In this document: piece by piece, positions 52,688-64,000 of the stretch | How positions within the stretch are numbered: position 1 is the first letter of the stretch | Layout of the letters: each line of letters begins with the position of its first letter | Assembly: GCA_900618425.1 (NCBI GenBank) | Contig: UZAN01040763.1 | Location: forward strand, 1 to 64,000 | Origin: Echinostoma caproni | Taxonomy: Eukaryota; Platyhelminthes; Trematoda; Plagiorchiida; Echinostomatidae | DNA: 64,000 nt | Direction of reading: 5' to 3' | Position numbers and translations under genes: made by a program | Notes under the pieces: model-generated | What the model was told of the DNA's origin: nothing | Databases searched by the model: none | The model's input: only the letters and a program-made list of their open reading frames with translations

Positions 52688-52840
52688 TCCTTTTTATTGA
52701 AAACACAATGATACAAGGGGGAAGCGGCCAATCAAAGGGCTGCCATTGTGAAAGGCAGGAGGTGATGGTGGGGTTCGAACACACGTCCCCCGAAGTGACA
52801 ATTTGGTGACGTTATCACCGGACCACTACCGCCCAAACTG
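52688..52840 (-). mobile_element. tRNA-derived SINE, family A
   Basis: Read on the minus strand: A-box-like TAGTGGTCCGG at 52828-52818, B-box GTTCGAACCCC at about 52780-52770. Then come GCAGCCCTTTG, GGCCGCTTCCCCCTT and an AATAAA-containing tail near 52695. Order and spacing match the plus-strand copy at 6680-6880, supporting one family with two dispersed copies. Confidence 0.65.
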
Positions 52841-52844
52841 AGTG

Positions 52845-55535
52845 AATACGGCAAAAATGGCAGTTTAAGGATTATTCAATAGATTCAAATCTATGTGATT
52901 CCCAGATACAGCAGAAAAACGCCTTTAGTGACGATCAATCAGGACTTTTAATTTGTCTCTTGATAAATTGGAACGTAGAGATTTTTTTCGGATAACCATG
53001 GTGGCGAACGGGAAGCATCAATTTTCTACCGTTCCTAAAATCTTCTAACTAATTGATAGTCGAGTTTTGTTCTACCTTATTATAACCAGCTCCCACTGAC
53101 GTGCAAAATTCATTTTAGTAACTGTTTTATTTTTGAACATTTTGCTTTAACCAAAATCGATCGAATGTCATATTGGAGAGATAAAACAGTATTTGGGGGG
53201 CATAGTGAAAATCGTGATGAAGAAGAATAATTCATCACTATGGAAGAAGTATCGACCCTAGTTGACTTTTGAAACACAATGGAGCGCGTTCTGGGGTTGA
53301 TGATAAAGAGTAAGAGATGAGTAGGAAATAAAATGGGATCACTCCTCTAAATGACATCAGGATGCGTGACACTTGATAAGCATCCTATTTTGTTTTAAAC
53401 TCTTACCTCGTTCAAATGAAACATCAACAATTGGGAGTCGATTTTTTCAGTTCGATCGATTCTCAAATAATTCCGGAACGTGCATGTTTGTCCAGTCGGA
53501 ATAGGTCGTGCGGAACTCCAATGGTGGCGTGGAAAGCTTGAGATTCAATGTACTTCAAAAAGAACTGAAACATTGTGGCTTATTGGCCCCATTTCTAAAC
53601 AAACACCAATTCAACGTTTCGCTTATTAGTCCTCATTGGGGCAAAGGTCACGCGGGTTATCATGATCCTTTAGAATAACTTTGCACAGAGGAAGAATCCC
53701 CAAAGACTATTTGCGTACTACAGTATCACAATAGTGCAACACTCTGCTGTAAACATCCCTTTTTGGATAATATCACGACGGCAACAAAAAGCACAATCGA
53801 ATTATGTCTATCAGTATTTGATGCTGTGACGACGGGCATGAAACCGAAGCATACCAATGATTTGCCAATCAAATCACGGCTCAGTTTTCCCCGAGCACAA
53901 AATTGGTCAGACAGACAGGAAAATTTCACACGTTTGGAGAAATGCAATGGTTTTTGAAACTGATTTTTAACGACCGTTTAATGAAACCAATTTCTGAGCT
54001 ATATAGATCCAATCACCGAGAGCACGTCAACGTAGAAACAATATTTGGGGTGGTATATTTATTCACCTCAAATGTGGCACATAAGATGTTGAGTTATGAA
54101 CTTTGTCAAAAGTTTCCCAAACCGACTGGGACTATATACAATAGGTGATAAGAGAGGACTATCAAGGTGTTCAGCGTATTAAGTTAGTCCTTATTTAGGG
54201 CAGTCCGTTAGTGGAGTAATTGCGGATAAAAATAAAGACGAGATCCGCGTGTTTACTTGTGCAACCTATTCAGGATGTGTTGGCAAACAAATACAATATT
54301 TGTTGCAGTCAAATAAATAGAGCAGCTTTATAGACACAATGTTCACAAAGGTTGTACACACAATGACCAGGAATAGACAGTTCTACACATTCCGAGGCAG
54401 CCGTTGTTGTTTCTATCTGGTTTACATGAAAGACTATGTATGGAACCTAATATCGGTTGAGGTTCACTTTCCGTTAAAACAACTATCACCCATGCAATTT
54501 CATGCTGCGTTTTTGGTTCCTGTCTTTCGGCTGCCCACTTAAATGGACCAGCGTAAGAATTATTGGAGTGGTAAAAGCAGTGTAACGCTAAACCTAGAAA
54601 ATTTACACATATTGCGGTTGCATGGACATTAAGTACATGTACGAGTTCAACTGTTCACGACTCTCTTTCATATCACTCAAGGTCTCCAACTATCCATGAG
54701 AAGGATGCTGAGGTATCCATCCACCGAAGTTCCAAAACCAGCATGCTGGCTTTATCCTGTGTTTCGTTATGACCTGGATGTAGCAGAACTGACCTAACAG
54801 CTACAGAATATACTCGACTCTTCAGAGACAGCTGGATATCAAGACGGCGCCAGAGATGTCTCAAGTTGTCCCTTACATGAGCAGAATTGTGTACGCTGGG
54901 GTATAGATTCTGAGTTGTTTGCAGAAAAATGCGTGCATGTGTCCTGTTTATCTTCGTTGGAACCGCACGTGTGCCCTTAACGGTCGCATCGAATCGTATC
55001 CCCTAGCGTTCTAATCATCGGCTGAAGTCCTGGTAAACAAACATTAATAGGTTTCTTTCAATTGGTTTTGTCAAAGGAGGTCGATCTGTGCTTGCTGTCA
55101 GGGGTTTATAGTCATGTAAGCATTTAGGTTTTTGTCGTTACGGAAATGGAAATGACTAATTGAACCTCTCGTTATGCAACAAAATCGCATTGATATCTCC
55201 GGAGTAGGAAGATGAGCTCTTTTCGGAAATAAATATCTTCTCAAATGGTGTAATGTGATTCTTCAAACATATGTGAAAGTGTGAATATTGATGGCAAATT
55301 TACCCATGGTTTGAAACAATTCAGTCTTCATTCATAAAACTTCACTCATGATTGTAACTTTAACCCATCGTATGAAGCCATTTCATTACAAAATGGTCTA
55401 CACTTTATTTTGCTGAAGTGCGGCATTATTTCTATGTTATTGGTTTGGGCTGCTCAGACCACATCTTATCGAACAATTCCCTTTTCACTTAGTTGATCAC
55501 ACGCTTGGGAAGCACTATATATTTGTCTTGGCTCT
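52845..55535. other. Non-coding stretch, no recognised gene
   Basis: Only short frames without recognisable motifs. Confidence 0.55.
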
Positions 55536-55539
55536 CGTT

Positions 55540-55640
55540 AGAGCTCATCGGTGGTGCATATCTATCGATCTAGTCGTGGTTAGAACCCTGCATCCCGGAA
55601 CGGAAGGCAGATGAGCTACCTGTGTATCAACCAGCAGCTT
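55540..55640 (-). mobile_element. Possible degenerate tRNA-SINE
   Basis: On the minus strand an A-box TAGCTCATCTG (55618-55608) is followed by a B-box-like GGTTCTAACC (55587-55578), with shorter spacing than a normal tRNA. Downstream CACCACCGATGAGCTC resembles the CACTGCTGATGAG block of family B. Weak, offered as a remnant only. Confidence 0.3.
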
Positions 55641-55644
55641 ACAG

Positions 55645-56585
55645 AACAGAATTAGCCGTCCCAGTTTGTTCAAATGTCGTCCGCATTGATAGTGGGTCGA
55701 TTTTCGTTGGTCTAGCAGAAACGTACACGTCCGATGAAGATTCGATCGGCTTTCAAAACATTCTGTTTTAGCAGATAGGAAAAAAATTGGTATTGCATGG
55801 GATATGTGAACTGATAAGGTAATGCTAACCGGGTGAATGACCTTGACCGATCGGAACACAAAGAACAACATAGATGGATTAGATGTACTGAATACCGGTG
55901 CATATCACCCACTACAGTAAACAAAATTACCGTTCCATAATGATCGATTTCTTTATGTGTGTGTCTGTGAGAAGGGTAAGGATAGAGCTATCAATCATGG
56001 TTGTCCCCATAATTTCGAAAAAAACAATAGAAACCCTAATGCTTGTTACATCCAAGGGAGATGAAAATTAACTTGTTTTTTGTACAATTTCATTGGCATC
56101 GTGATAAGATTTATTAGGCACATAATTTAGTCAATAGATATTTTGGTACATATGTGCTATTTTGAGCCTGCATACCCCGTCGTGCGTGAATTGGGATTAG
56201 TGTCTACCTGAATGGATTCCAATTATATTGTGGTCACAATGGACGTTCGATGGAAACACTGTTAGAACGTTCACCCGCCTCTCTCTCTGTGGAAATGTTT
56301 AACCCGGGACGAATGTATGCACAACCACAGGTTGCTTATTCTTCCAAATCTGATCCAGGCCCTTGAGTATCCATAACATGACTCATCAGTAGACGAATGA
56401 TCGAATGAATGTCTATTAACCCTGGCTTCTTGTTTATTTGCAGCTCATAAAGTGCGATGACGTGTTCTCAATTGCGAACTGATTTTTGGGTGCAGATTAT
56501 GACTAGTCTGATACACTTGTCAGCCGATGGCTACGAGTGACTGTTTAACTCCCGATCACATCTGAGTCAATCCGCGAGTTTGAGG
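55645..56585. other. Non-coding stretch, no recognised gene
   Basis: Between the possible SINE remnant and the foldback-like element; short frames only. Confidence 0.55.
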
Positions 56586-56589
56586 TTTG

Positions 56590-57612
56590 AATCATACTAC
56601 ACCTTTTCCAGTCAGGGTTTGGCCAAAACCCGTAGTCCTTTAACCTAAAACGCACAAAATTTAGTCAAATCAAATATTATCGGAATATTCTGAAGTCAAC
56701 GAATATTGAAAAAATTACGTTCTACTAATGTTGACGCCGCGAGGCTTGGTTAAGAAATAAGGTGTGGGGTTGCATGCTGCGACACATGTGGATTGGAGAA
56801 GCTTTAACCGATGAGCCCGTATCGTCAAATCATTTGACACGNAAAGTAAAAATCCCCAGTATAACTCAAACGATATATGTTTTGCATTCACAAGTGAACT
56901 CTGATCATTGAAAGGGGATACAAAACATGCTGTGGATAACAAACCGTTCTTAAAAGTACACCCTAACAACTATCATCAGTTTACTAACGGTGCGATGTAT
57001 ATCGTAATTACCATGGTCAAGGCTTTATTATTACGGGATTTTGTCTACAGCTTCTCAGGAAACAGCGTTCTGAAGGGGTCTTTTGTGAACTTTTATTGTA
57101 TCCATATGACGCAAGCAGAGTTCACTTTGACAGAATGCACGAAACGGTAAGCATATATCTTTTGATTGAGTTCAGGGCTTGTGCATGTAAAACAAACATC
57201 GTTTGAGTTATACTGGGGATTTTTACTTTTAAGAGTATCGCATGTTATACAGAAACACTGACGCTGTACGAGACGTGTCAAATGATTTGACGATACGGGC
57301 TCATCGGTTAAAGCTTCTCCAATCCACATGTGTCGCAGCATGCAACCCCACACCTTATTTCTTAACCAAGCCTCGCGGCGTCAACATTAGTAGAACGTAA
57401 TTTTTTCAATATTCGTTGACTTCAGAATATTCCGATAATTTTTATCTGACTCGCCTACTGCGGCGTGGCTAAATTTTGTGCGTTTTAGGCTAAATTACTA
57501 CGGTTTTTGACTAAAGGATTGCGGATTTCGGCCAAAGGAATGTAGGTCAAGGCGAAAGGATTGCGGGTTTTGCCTAAAGTTAGGTGGAAAAAGGAGTAGT
57601 AGCGCGAAATTT
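56590..57612. mobile_element. Foldback-like element with long inverted arms
   Basis: The left arm (about 56590-56900) is the reverse complement of the right arm (about 57168-57612). The core from ATTATCGGAATATTCTGAAG at 56676 to TCATTTGACACG at 56841 is identical to its mirror at 57275-57440, about 165 bases without a difference that I can see. The arms differ by two indels: about 40 bases present only on the right, at the point where the left has an N (56842), and a short block containing CGCCTACTGCGGCG present only on the right. The outer ends consist of 21-bp tandem units, more on the right than on the left. The 267-bp spacer has one open frame of 80 codons (56908-57150) without recognised similarity. 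This architecture is that of foldback/MITE-type DNA elements; no transposase and no target-site duplication was identified. Confidence 0.75.
57467..57592. repeat. 21-bp minisatellite, six units, in right arm
   Basis: Units start at 57467, 57488, 57509, 57530, 57551 and 57572, each exactly 21 bases, beginning GGCTAAA/GACTAAA/GGCCAAA/GGCGAAA/GCCTAAA. Two to three matching units lie inverted at the left outer end (about 56610-56663). Because 21 is a multiple of three, the minus strand encodes a degenerate heptapeptide repeat (FRQNPQS, FRLDLHS, FGRNPQS). Confidence 0.9.
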
Positions 57613-57760
57613 GAGTTCCGCTGTTCCCGGATTTTGGGTTGATGAGATTTTACTGAAAGACCGAACGACAGCTGATAATAATACCGGAATTTAGATTTGA
57701 CTATCGAGGGATTATATCCGGTGATAAGAGGTGCTTTGTCATTTACAGAGCCGAGGAAAT

Positions 57761-57840
57761 GTAAACTATAAATTTGCGCACTATTGATGATACCCAACCA
57801 GATTCAGACCGCGGTACAGTGAGTGCTTTCGAGCTCATCA
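57761..57840 (+). mobile_element. Possible family B SINE fragment
   Basis: GCGCACTATTGATGATACCC followed by AACCAG aligns with the CACTGCTGATGAGACCCAAC block of the SINE at 22815-22985; the tRNA-like head is missing. Short and degenerate. Confidence 0.35.
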
Positions 57841-57859
57841 GTCCACGCTGCGTTTGCTC

Positions 57860-60800
57860 GGTCCGAGGAGGAGATTCATTATGTAGGATGCGATTTAATT
57901 TATTTATCTCCGCTTTGTAGACTAACACTAGGTATTTGGTTCTCTAACGAAAACTAGGTAGATATTTTTGAAAGTCGAAATTCATTTCTGTCACTCAAGC
58001 TGGATAATGATTGCTTGTGCATTGTTGGAGGGAATACTTTTGTCTTAACGCAGCAGGTATCACTATCGGACTGAACAGCGATTCTTAAGCAATCTATGGA
58101 GCTTTTAAGGAGGATTCAAGCATTCCAAATTTTGCTCCACCTCATAAAGTGTTTTTCTAGATGACGTGCCATCAAGAAAAAAAGTAATAGTTATAATGAA
58201 ATAAGAAAAAGAGTAAGAACTCAAGATGTACAATGCTGATTCCTTGAAATAGGGTGGCTATACAGCTATTCGCCAGAGGAATTTTAAGATGAATTCAACA
58301 ATCTTTGTACATTCTTCAGATCGAAATGAATTAACTCTTAACTCTTAGTTTCATCACTGTTCTGCATAATATCTGGGGGAGTAACTAGAGCGGCAAAATT
58401 AAGGTTGACTTTCCATGTTTGCAGCTGAGTGAAGTCAATTCAAAGGATGTATTTTGATATAAACAAAGCCTTAGGTAACTCGTCGACAGACAATATGTTA
58501 TTTCAATTTTGGTCGATCACTGTGTTTCTTCTACTGCACTAACCTCCCTCCTCAGTTTTGCTTGTCGTTTTAAGAAGACTTGGAATTTTGTACCGTGAAC
58601 AGACAACAGTACGGTATTCTTTACTCCCCTGATAAACTATCAAAAAGTGTTTATTAGTTGTCTTTTTCCACCTATGAAAGTTTCGAGGACAATTATCTTG
58701 GGTTTTACTCATCTTCTGCAAGGTGATCCATCCTAATGTCAATATCACGCAGTTCGCTTCCTACGCAAGAGCTTATTGCATTGCTCGTTTTCTCGTTCGA
58801 ATATCCACTAATTGGCACTGATTGGATTTCATGGCCTCGTTTGACTATTAGTCGTTTGTCGATTATTATTTCCGTCTTTTTGATGAAATGCAGACATTTC
58901 CGAAGAAAAGCTCCAATTAGTACACACTCACCGAACCACACTTAAAGATATTTCATGTGGAGTTCAAAAGTGATACGGCGGCAGCGGCAACGGCGGGGGG
59001 GCGCGATTATGTGCTACACTCCTTGATCGACAACATTACCCGTCAGTACAAAAGCCTCAATTCCACTCACTAGAGTCCAGATCCCCGTCTTCAGAGCATG
59101 AGTTCCGCTGAGATCATATATCCCTTCAATTTGGTAGGTGATATTGTTTGAAAAATGGAATCCCAACACCGTTTGTTTTCATAATTTAAAAATTATGTCC
59201 CCTCACTGAGATTAGAATAGATAATTCTTCGGGGTAATACACGTTTGTTTGTCTGTTGGAAACTCTTCTCGAGTTCTATCTCGATTATCTTCAATGTGCG
59301 GCCCATATTTTGTTGATCCATGCTTCTTGCCTGTTGCCTTCTGATTACCGATTACCGGAACTCTCTTGATCCCTAAATTTTCATTATTATTCACAGTCAA
59401 GGCCGGGGACTGATGATTCATGTGTGTGTGTCGGTTCCCGTTATGTTGTTCATTCAATTGTTTATGCGATCTGAATGATTCACTCTTCATCTCGTTTGGT
59501 CATTTTATCCCATCACAAGATCTAGCGTCCCACGCGACACATGACTTACATCGCCAGCTCGCACCGCCGGGAAACCAAGCTGACAAACTGGGACGATTAT
59601 GCATCCGTAGTTTGTGCCCGCCCACCCAATATTTGAGGCAGCTTGTTATTACTAAGGATTGATTTAGCCAAGTCAGTGTTTGAGGTAGCGCTCTCATCCC
59701 CAGTGGCAATAGGTAAAATCCATTGCTTACCACGTAAACTATGCGAAAGTAATTCGGAGAGCAACGAAAATTGTTTCTGTGGTTTGTGGATATTTAGTGA
59801 TCACTTCTCTTGTTGTATAAGATCAATTCAAATAAGGTTAAGATCAGAATTCATCTGGTGGAGCTGACCATTTTCAGAACGATGTTTGTTTTTTTCAGAA
59901 AGAGTTCAATTAGACCATACGCTCCTAAGCGTTGCGTACCCAGTTGTGCCATGTGTATGAATTCCATTGGTCTGCTCAGTAAACCAGTGCGGTTCGACCA
60001 TTTTAGCCCCTATTTACACTTCATGGAGTGGTTCTAACAACAATTGTTATCGAACACTAGTAAGGATCAGTTTATGGCAATTCACATTGTATTTAACTCA
60101 ATTTTAACCCCAAAAAGTCAAGAATCAGACCATTTTCCGATAACGTATTTTATCCGCCAATAGGAGGTACGCCACTTAGAATCACACGATAAGAACAACA
60201 GAGAAAACTGCAACCACTCATGATGAAGCACACACAAATTTGGAGTGTGGTTGTAAATTTTCACCAAATCGAACAGATCGGACCGTCATTCACTCGCTAG
60301 TCGATATTCTGTATGGTTACAACAATTTGGAGAAAACGATGATTGCGTTTCACTGAACACGTTCTCGATACTGTTCCCCAAAATACATTATTTCTCGATG
60401 AAGAAAACATTTTTCCTCGAACACTCACCACAAGCTTTTGATTGGTAAGCTTTCTGCTTAGTTCACTAATTACTGCTTTTGCAGTAAAATGTATTCATAC
60501 AAATTCAATGATTTTGCTTTAGTACACTGATCGACCATCAGTTCATTACCTAGGGATTTTCTAAAACGTTCTTTTCATTCCTCAACTGTTTCTTATTGAA
60601 TATTCATCGTATGTCGAGACTGTTGCAGATAAAAGAGATTATTTTTTGTAGTTTGCACTATTCTTAATCCCCACTGGCTTTGAGTTATTGTATAGAAATA
60701 GGTGCACCATATTTATTGCACAAATTCATGTTCGTGTTTAATTCGCATTGATCGATGCTCTCAAGTGTCTGATGAAAGAGCTGAATACGGTATAGCTCGC

Positions 60801-62420
60801 ACTCAGATTGCAGATAGGGATACTCCCATACAAATCGATTGTGTGTTTTGTGTTATAAGTGGAACATTCACATTAGCCATAGAAGAGAATTCAAGGTTTG
60901 GTCTACAGCGTCGACTAGTCCCAGTCCTCATAAATCTGTCTGAACATTGGGTAATGCAGCCAGAGTGCATGCATGGAAGTGTGACTATTCGTGGCACACT
61001 TTCCACTTTCCCCTCTATTGACTCTTTCACTTCAAACGCATGCATTGAATTGTCTTCTGCTCATATGGACGGTTAATATGCATAAAACCAAATAAACTTT
61101 GTGTGTGTAAATGAGATTTGTACTATCTATCGATTTCAGTGTTACTAACTAACTGTTGTGAGTCGCATGATGGAATAAGTTCCTTTGACTTTAACGAGTT
61201 TAATGCTACTACCGAGGTGTATCATGAACTACTTATAAAAGCCGAAAACCCGTAATTTATTCTGATCAGACAAGTGGTACATGTTTGAGAGCGGAAGTAT
61301 TAGGTGCGATTACCCATACTTTATAACGTAAATCATTTGATATTTTCAGCTGACTTATATTAGCTTTGGTTACAAAGAAACAAACATTTCAAATGAATGG
61401 TTTTCCATGTACATTTTGGCACCGAGGTTCTCCCCGCCCCCACCACCACCATCAGCTTGTTCACAGTTACACGGTAACCCAAACTTCTGTGTTAAGTTAT
61501 AGGCCCAGATACCTAAGCGGTCCTCAAACGTTTTACCGATCTATCGCAGGACTCTCTGATCAAATGTTGCCATTTTTCATTTCGGTTATCTCTCTTTCCC
61601 TGTGTGCCCTGTGCATGGGGCTAGAGGGGAGAAATATCGCCCACGTATGTTTTACAGCCCTGGTTTCAGTTTGAACTGAATAGTATGAAGCCACCAGTAA
61701 TCTCTTAGTTCACGTGAAGGTTGTTCATCCATGTCGGCGGTTGAAGTGTGTGTGTGTGTGCCTAGCGTTAGGGCTTGCTTCAAACCGCTTTCGATAAGGT
61801 TTTCACGAAACAAAATGAATGATCATGTAAATGACAGTATTGTATGTGTATGGTATACAAGTGGCGTACCAGGTAAAGTGGAATACTTCTAGGATATCTG
61901 TTGAGAAAGCGTGTTTTCGAATGGTTTACGTTGCTCACAATATGCAATTGTTTTTGGATTATTCGAAATTTCGTTGCTTGGTAAAGCTCATTTAAGGCAT
62001 ATGGCAGTACAAGGGGATTAAATATCATCGAAAGACAACTGATTCGATTAAGATCCCGTTTAGAATGCTATGTAGGTTCTGAAACTATTAGTTTCAATGT
62101 CAGATTGTAAGATTAGGTACCACTTGAGAACTCACAACTGAACTTGTATTTTCTTCAGTTGGTTCCGATTGGCGATCTACTCGATGAGTATGTGCAATTT
62201 TGTGACATCTGTTCACACATCCATGCATATATAACCATACCAACTGTTGAAGTTTAAGGGATCCAAAAAGTGACTGGACAGTCTATAAAGCCAGATGTTG
62301 CTCTTGCTGTTTACTTGTGATGACTGTGAAATTTGAATATCTCGGGCCTATAGAAAACCAGTGAGACTGTCAAACTCTGCAAGACTTCCGCGAGTTCACG
62401 GTGATATTTTCAAGGACTTT
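57860..62420. other. Non-coding stretch, no recognised gene
   Basis: A GC-rich spot (GGCGGCAGCGGCAACGG) occurs near 58978-59004. Minus-strand frames at 59212-59490, 58705-58941 and 58539-58748 are close together and hydrophilic, but none shows a known domain. A plus-strand frame at 60702-61076 (124 codons) is likewise unassigned. Confidence 0.45.
61746..61760. repeat. (TG)n microsatellite
   Basis: About seven TG units, directly visible. Confidence 0.9.
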
Positions 62421-62425
62421 ATCTC

Positions 62426-63500
62426 TCTAATTCACTGTCCGCCCCTATCGCCGTTTCTCGCGGAATCCCCCAGGGTTCTGTGCTTGGTTTGCGACCTTTT
62501 CTCTTGTTCATAAACGACCTATCAAATGTCCTAGGACCAAAAACATCATTGTTTGCAGACGACGTCAAAATCTGGAAGACAGTGACAGCAATTGGGGGTT
62601 GACTGGAACTCGAAGAAACACTGAATGCAACTCACAAATGGTATATCGAGAACGACATCCAATTTAACGTCTCCAAATGCAAGGTGATTTCGCTACGCCA
62701 TCATGGGTGATTTCCTCATTTCCTCGGAAACGAACTACTGCCTCAAGCATCAACAGAGAAGGACTTGGGTGTTATAGTTTGCGAAGACCTGAGCTTTTCT
62801 GTTAACTGCGCCAGAGCGTCGTCAACAGCACTCAAACATGTCGGTCTGCTTAAACGTGTTTTCGGTCGTTTTGAACCATCGTTATTCTCACGTTTGCCAG
62901 CATACATCCGGCCGCATATTGAGTATACCAGTCAAACATGGAATCCATGGTTACAATGTGATCATAAGATTCTGGAGCGTCCACAAAGGCTCGCCACGAA
63001 GATGGTCAAAGGACTCTATCATGATTCATACATGGGGAGACTGTAGTCTTTGGGTCTATACTCTGCTCAGTATAGTCGAATTCCAGGAGACTTGATTTTA
63101 GTGTACCAAATATTACACAACCCAAACCGCTCTTGTCGCCGACTTCTGACGTTGTCATCAAATGTTCATCTACGGGGACGTCCATTCAAGTTAGTACTCC
63201 AAAAATCTCGACTGGACTGTCGACGTCATTCGTTTGCCGTCAGAGTGTGTACTGCCTGGAATTTCCTACCACCTACCATATTGTATGTACCGAGATTGAT
63301 GATTCTTTCAAGGTAAAACTTGACGAATCATAACACAGATTGCATTTCAACATCCACGAAAACACAAAACGCAACCAAATGCAGCATGTGGAATTTTGTT
63401 CATCACTGTTACAGTTCATTTCGTGTGAATACTCTATGGGACGAGGAAAGCATCTGCTTGTAAGTAATGCCCAAAATAAAACTTTGATTTTGACTTTGAT
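62426..63500 (+). mobile_element. CR1/Jockey-like LINE, 3' RT pseudogene, 5' truncated
   Basis: Reverse transcriptase of a non-LTR retrotransposon. One frame carries SLSAPIAVSRGIPQGSVLG at 62432, LLFINDL, the catalytic FADD at 62552-62563 (SLFADDVKIWK), then KDLGVIV, RPHIEYTSQTWNPWL and LERPQRLATKMVKGL, ending in HSFAVRVCTAWNFLPP near 63273. Only three in-frame stops (62600, 62708, 63044) and one frameshift near 63280, after which DDSFKVKLDES follows, interrupt about 300 codons. Sequence from about 62280 to 62425 may hold more RT in broken frames. The 3' end has AATAAA and a TTTGATTTTGACTTTGAT tail at about 63472-63500. The endonuclease is absent. It keeps catalytic aspartates that the LINE at 20126-21749 has lost, but is itself inactive. 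Confidence 0.9.
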
Positions 63501-64000
63501 CTACTACAGTTTAATTGGTAATGTGATTTAGAGCTTGTAATTCTATCGAGTGGTAATGGTTAATGAAAGAAAAAAGTTCAAATACGAGCAGCACATGAAT
63601 TCCGGATTGCATGTGTAGTCTCGAAACCATGAATAGACGGTGAATGTAATTTAAGTTCTGAAATACCACAGAACAGCGAACTGAACACGTTGCACGATTA
63701 CATCGGCCGTGGCTCATTATGCACCGGGTCTTGTTTTATTTCCGTATAGATGAAAAACGGGACAATTTCGTGCCATAAGATAGTATGAGAAACTAAAGAA
63801 AAGTCAAAAGTAGCTGAAAATCTACCCATTAGGATGTAGAAAGCGATTTTTGACTTTGACTTTGATGTTTGGGGACACATCCTATACAACGTGCTTGCGT
63901 GTTGTCTAACAATTGTTTGTGCGACGGTTTAGTAGTAATTTATGGCTACGTATTTTGATTCATAAGGGGATAGATTGGTTGACAAGGTGATAGATAGTAA
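63501..64000. other. Non-coding end of window
   Basis: No gene recognised. Contains a TTTTTGACTTTGACTTTGAT tract at 63847-63866, described separately. Confidence 0.6.
63847..63866 (+). repeat. TTTGAC tandem tract, LINE-tail-like
   Basis: Matches the repeated TTTGACTTTGA tail that ends the LINE at 62426-63500, 350 bases upstream. It could be the tail of a second, extremely truncated copy or simple-sequence expansion. Confidence 0.45.

Noticed and set aside
57830..57860. Minus-strand CTGATGAG and GAAAG close together
   Set aside because: Only four bases separate the boxes, too few for stem II.
62155..62260. Short frame after a strong TTTTCTTCAG acceptor
   Set aside because: Only 32 codons to a stop, no recognised peptide, and just upstream of LINE sequence.

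Overview
This window looks like a piece of nuclear genome from a parasitic flatworm, most likely a digenean trematode. The pointers are one animal Shaker-type potassium channel gene with a short GT-AG intron, and a dense, decayed repeat fraction (CR1/Jockey-like LINEs with TTGACTTGA or TTTGACTTTGA tails, a Penelope-like element with a GIY-YIG domain, a mariner, tRNA-headed SINEs, and one SINE with a Schistosoma-type hammerhead remnant). There is no bacterial, phage or organellar signature. The sparse gene content suggests a large repeat-rich genome such as that of a liver fluke. The species assignment is inference.

The only confident protein-coding gene is the Kv1 channel on the minus strand at 40504-42259. 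It has two exons joined across a 97-bp intron and encodes about 552 residues with T1 domain, S1-S6, voltage sensor and TVGYGD filter. An undetermined base (N at 40521) falls in its last codons and leaves the true C-terminus open. A second, unidentified coding exon with strong splice sites is proposed on the plus strand at 43561-43694, upstream of the channel and divergent from it.

The rest is intergenic or intronic DNA with transposable-element remains. From left to right: a SINE (about 6680); a Penelope fragment (11826-12446); a SINE with hammerhead-like core (17655-17815); an internally deleted LINE with endonuclease and the start of RT (20126-21749); a SINE (22815-22985); two direct copies of a microsatellite-headed repeat (34369-34892); a LINE tail lying antisense in the Kv1 3' region (40381-40414); a mariner pseudogene (44755-45765) next to a 9-N gap; a minus-strand SINE (52688-52840); a foldback-like element with near-identical inverted arms (56590-57612); and a CR1-like RT pseudogene (62426-63500).

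The least ordinary structure is the foldback-like element. Its inverted arms are several hundred bases long and identical over about 165 bases, and their outer ends are built from a 21-bp tandem repeat with a different copy number on each side. Long stretches between these landmarks hold only short chance open frames, in which I see no recognisable gene.
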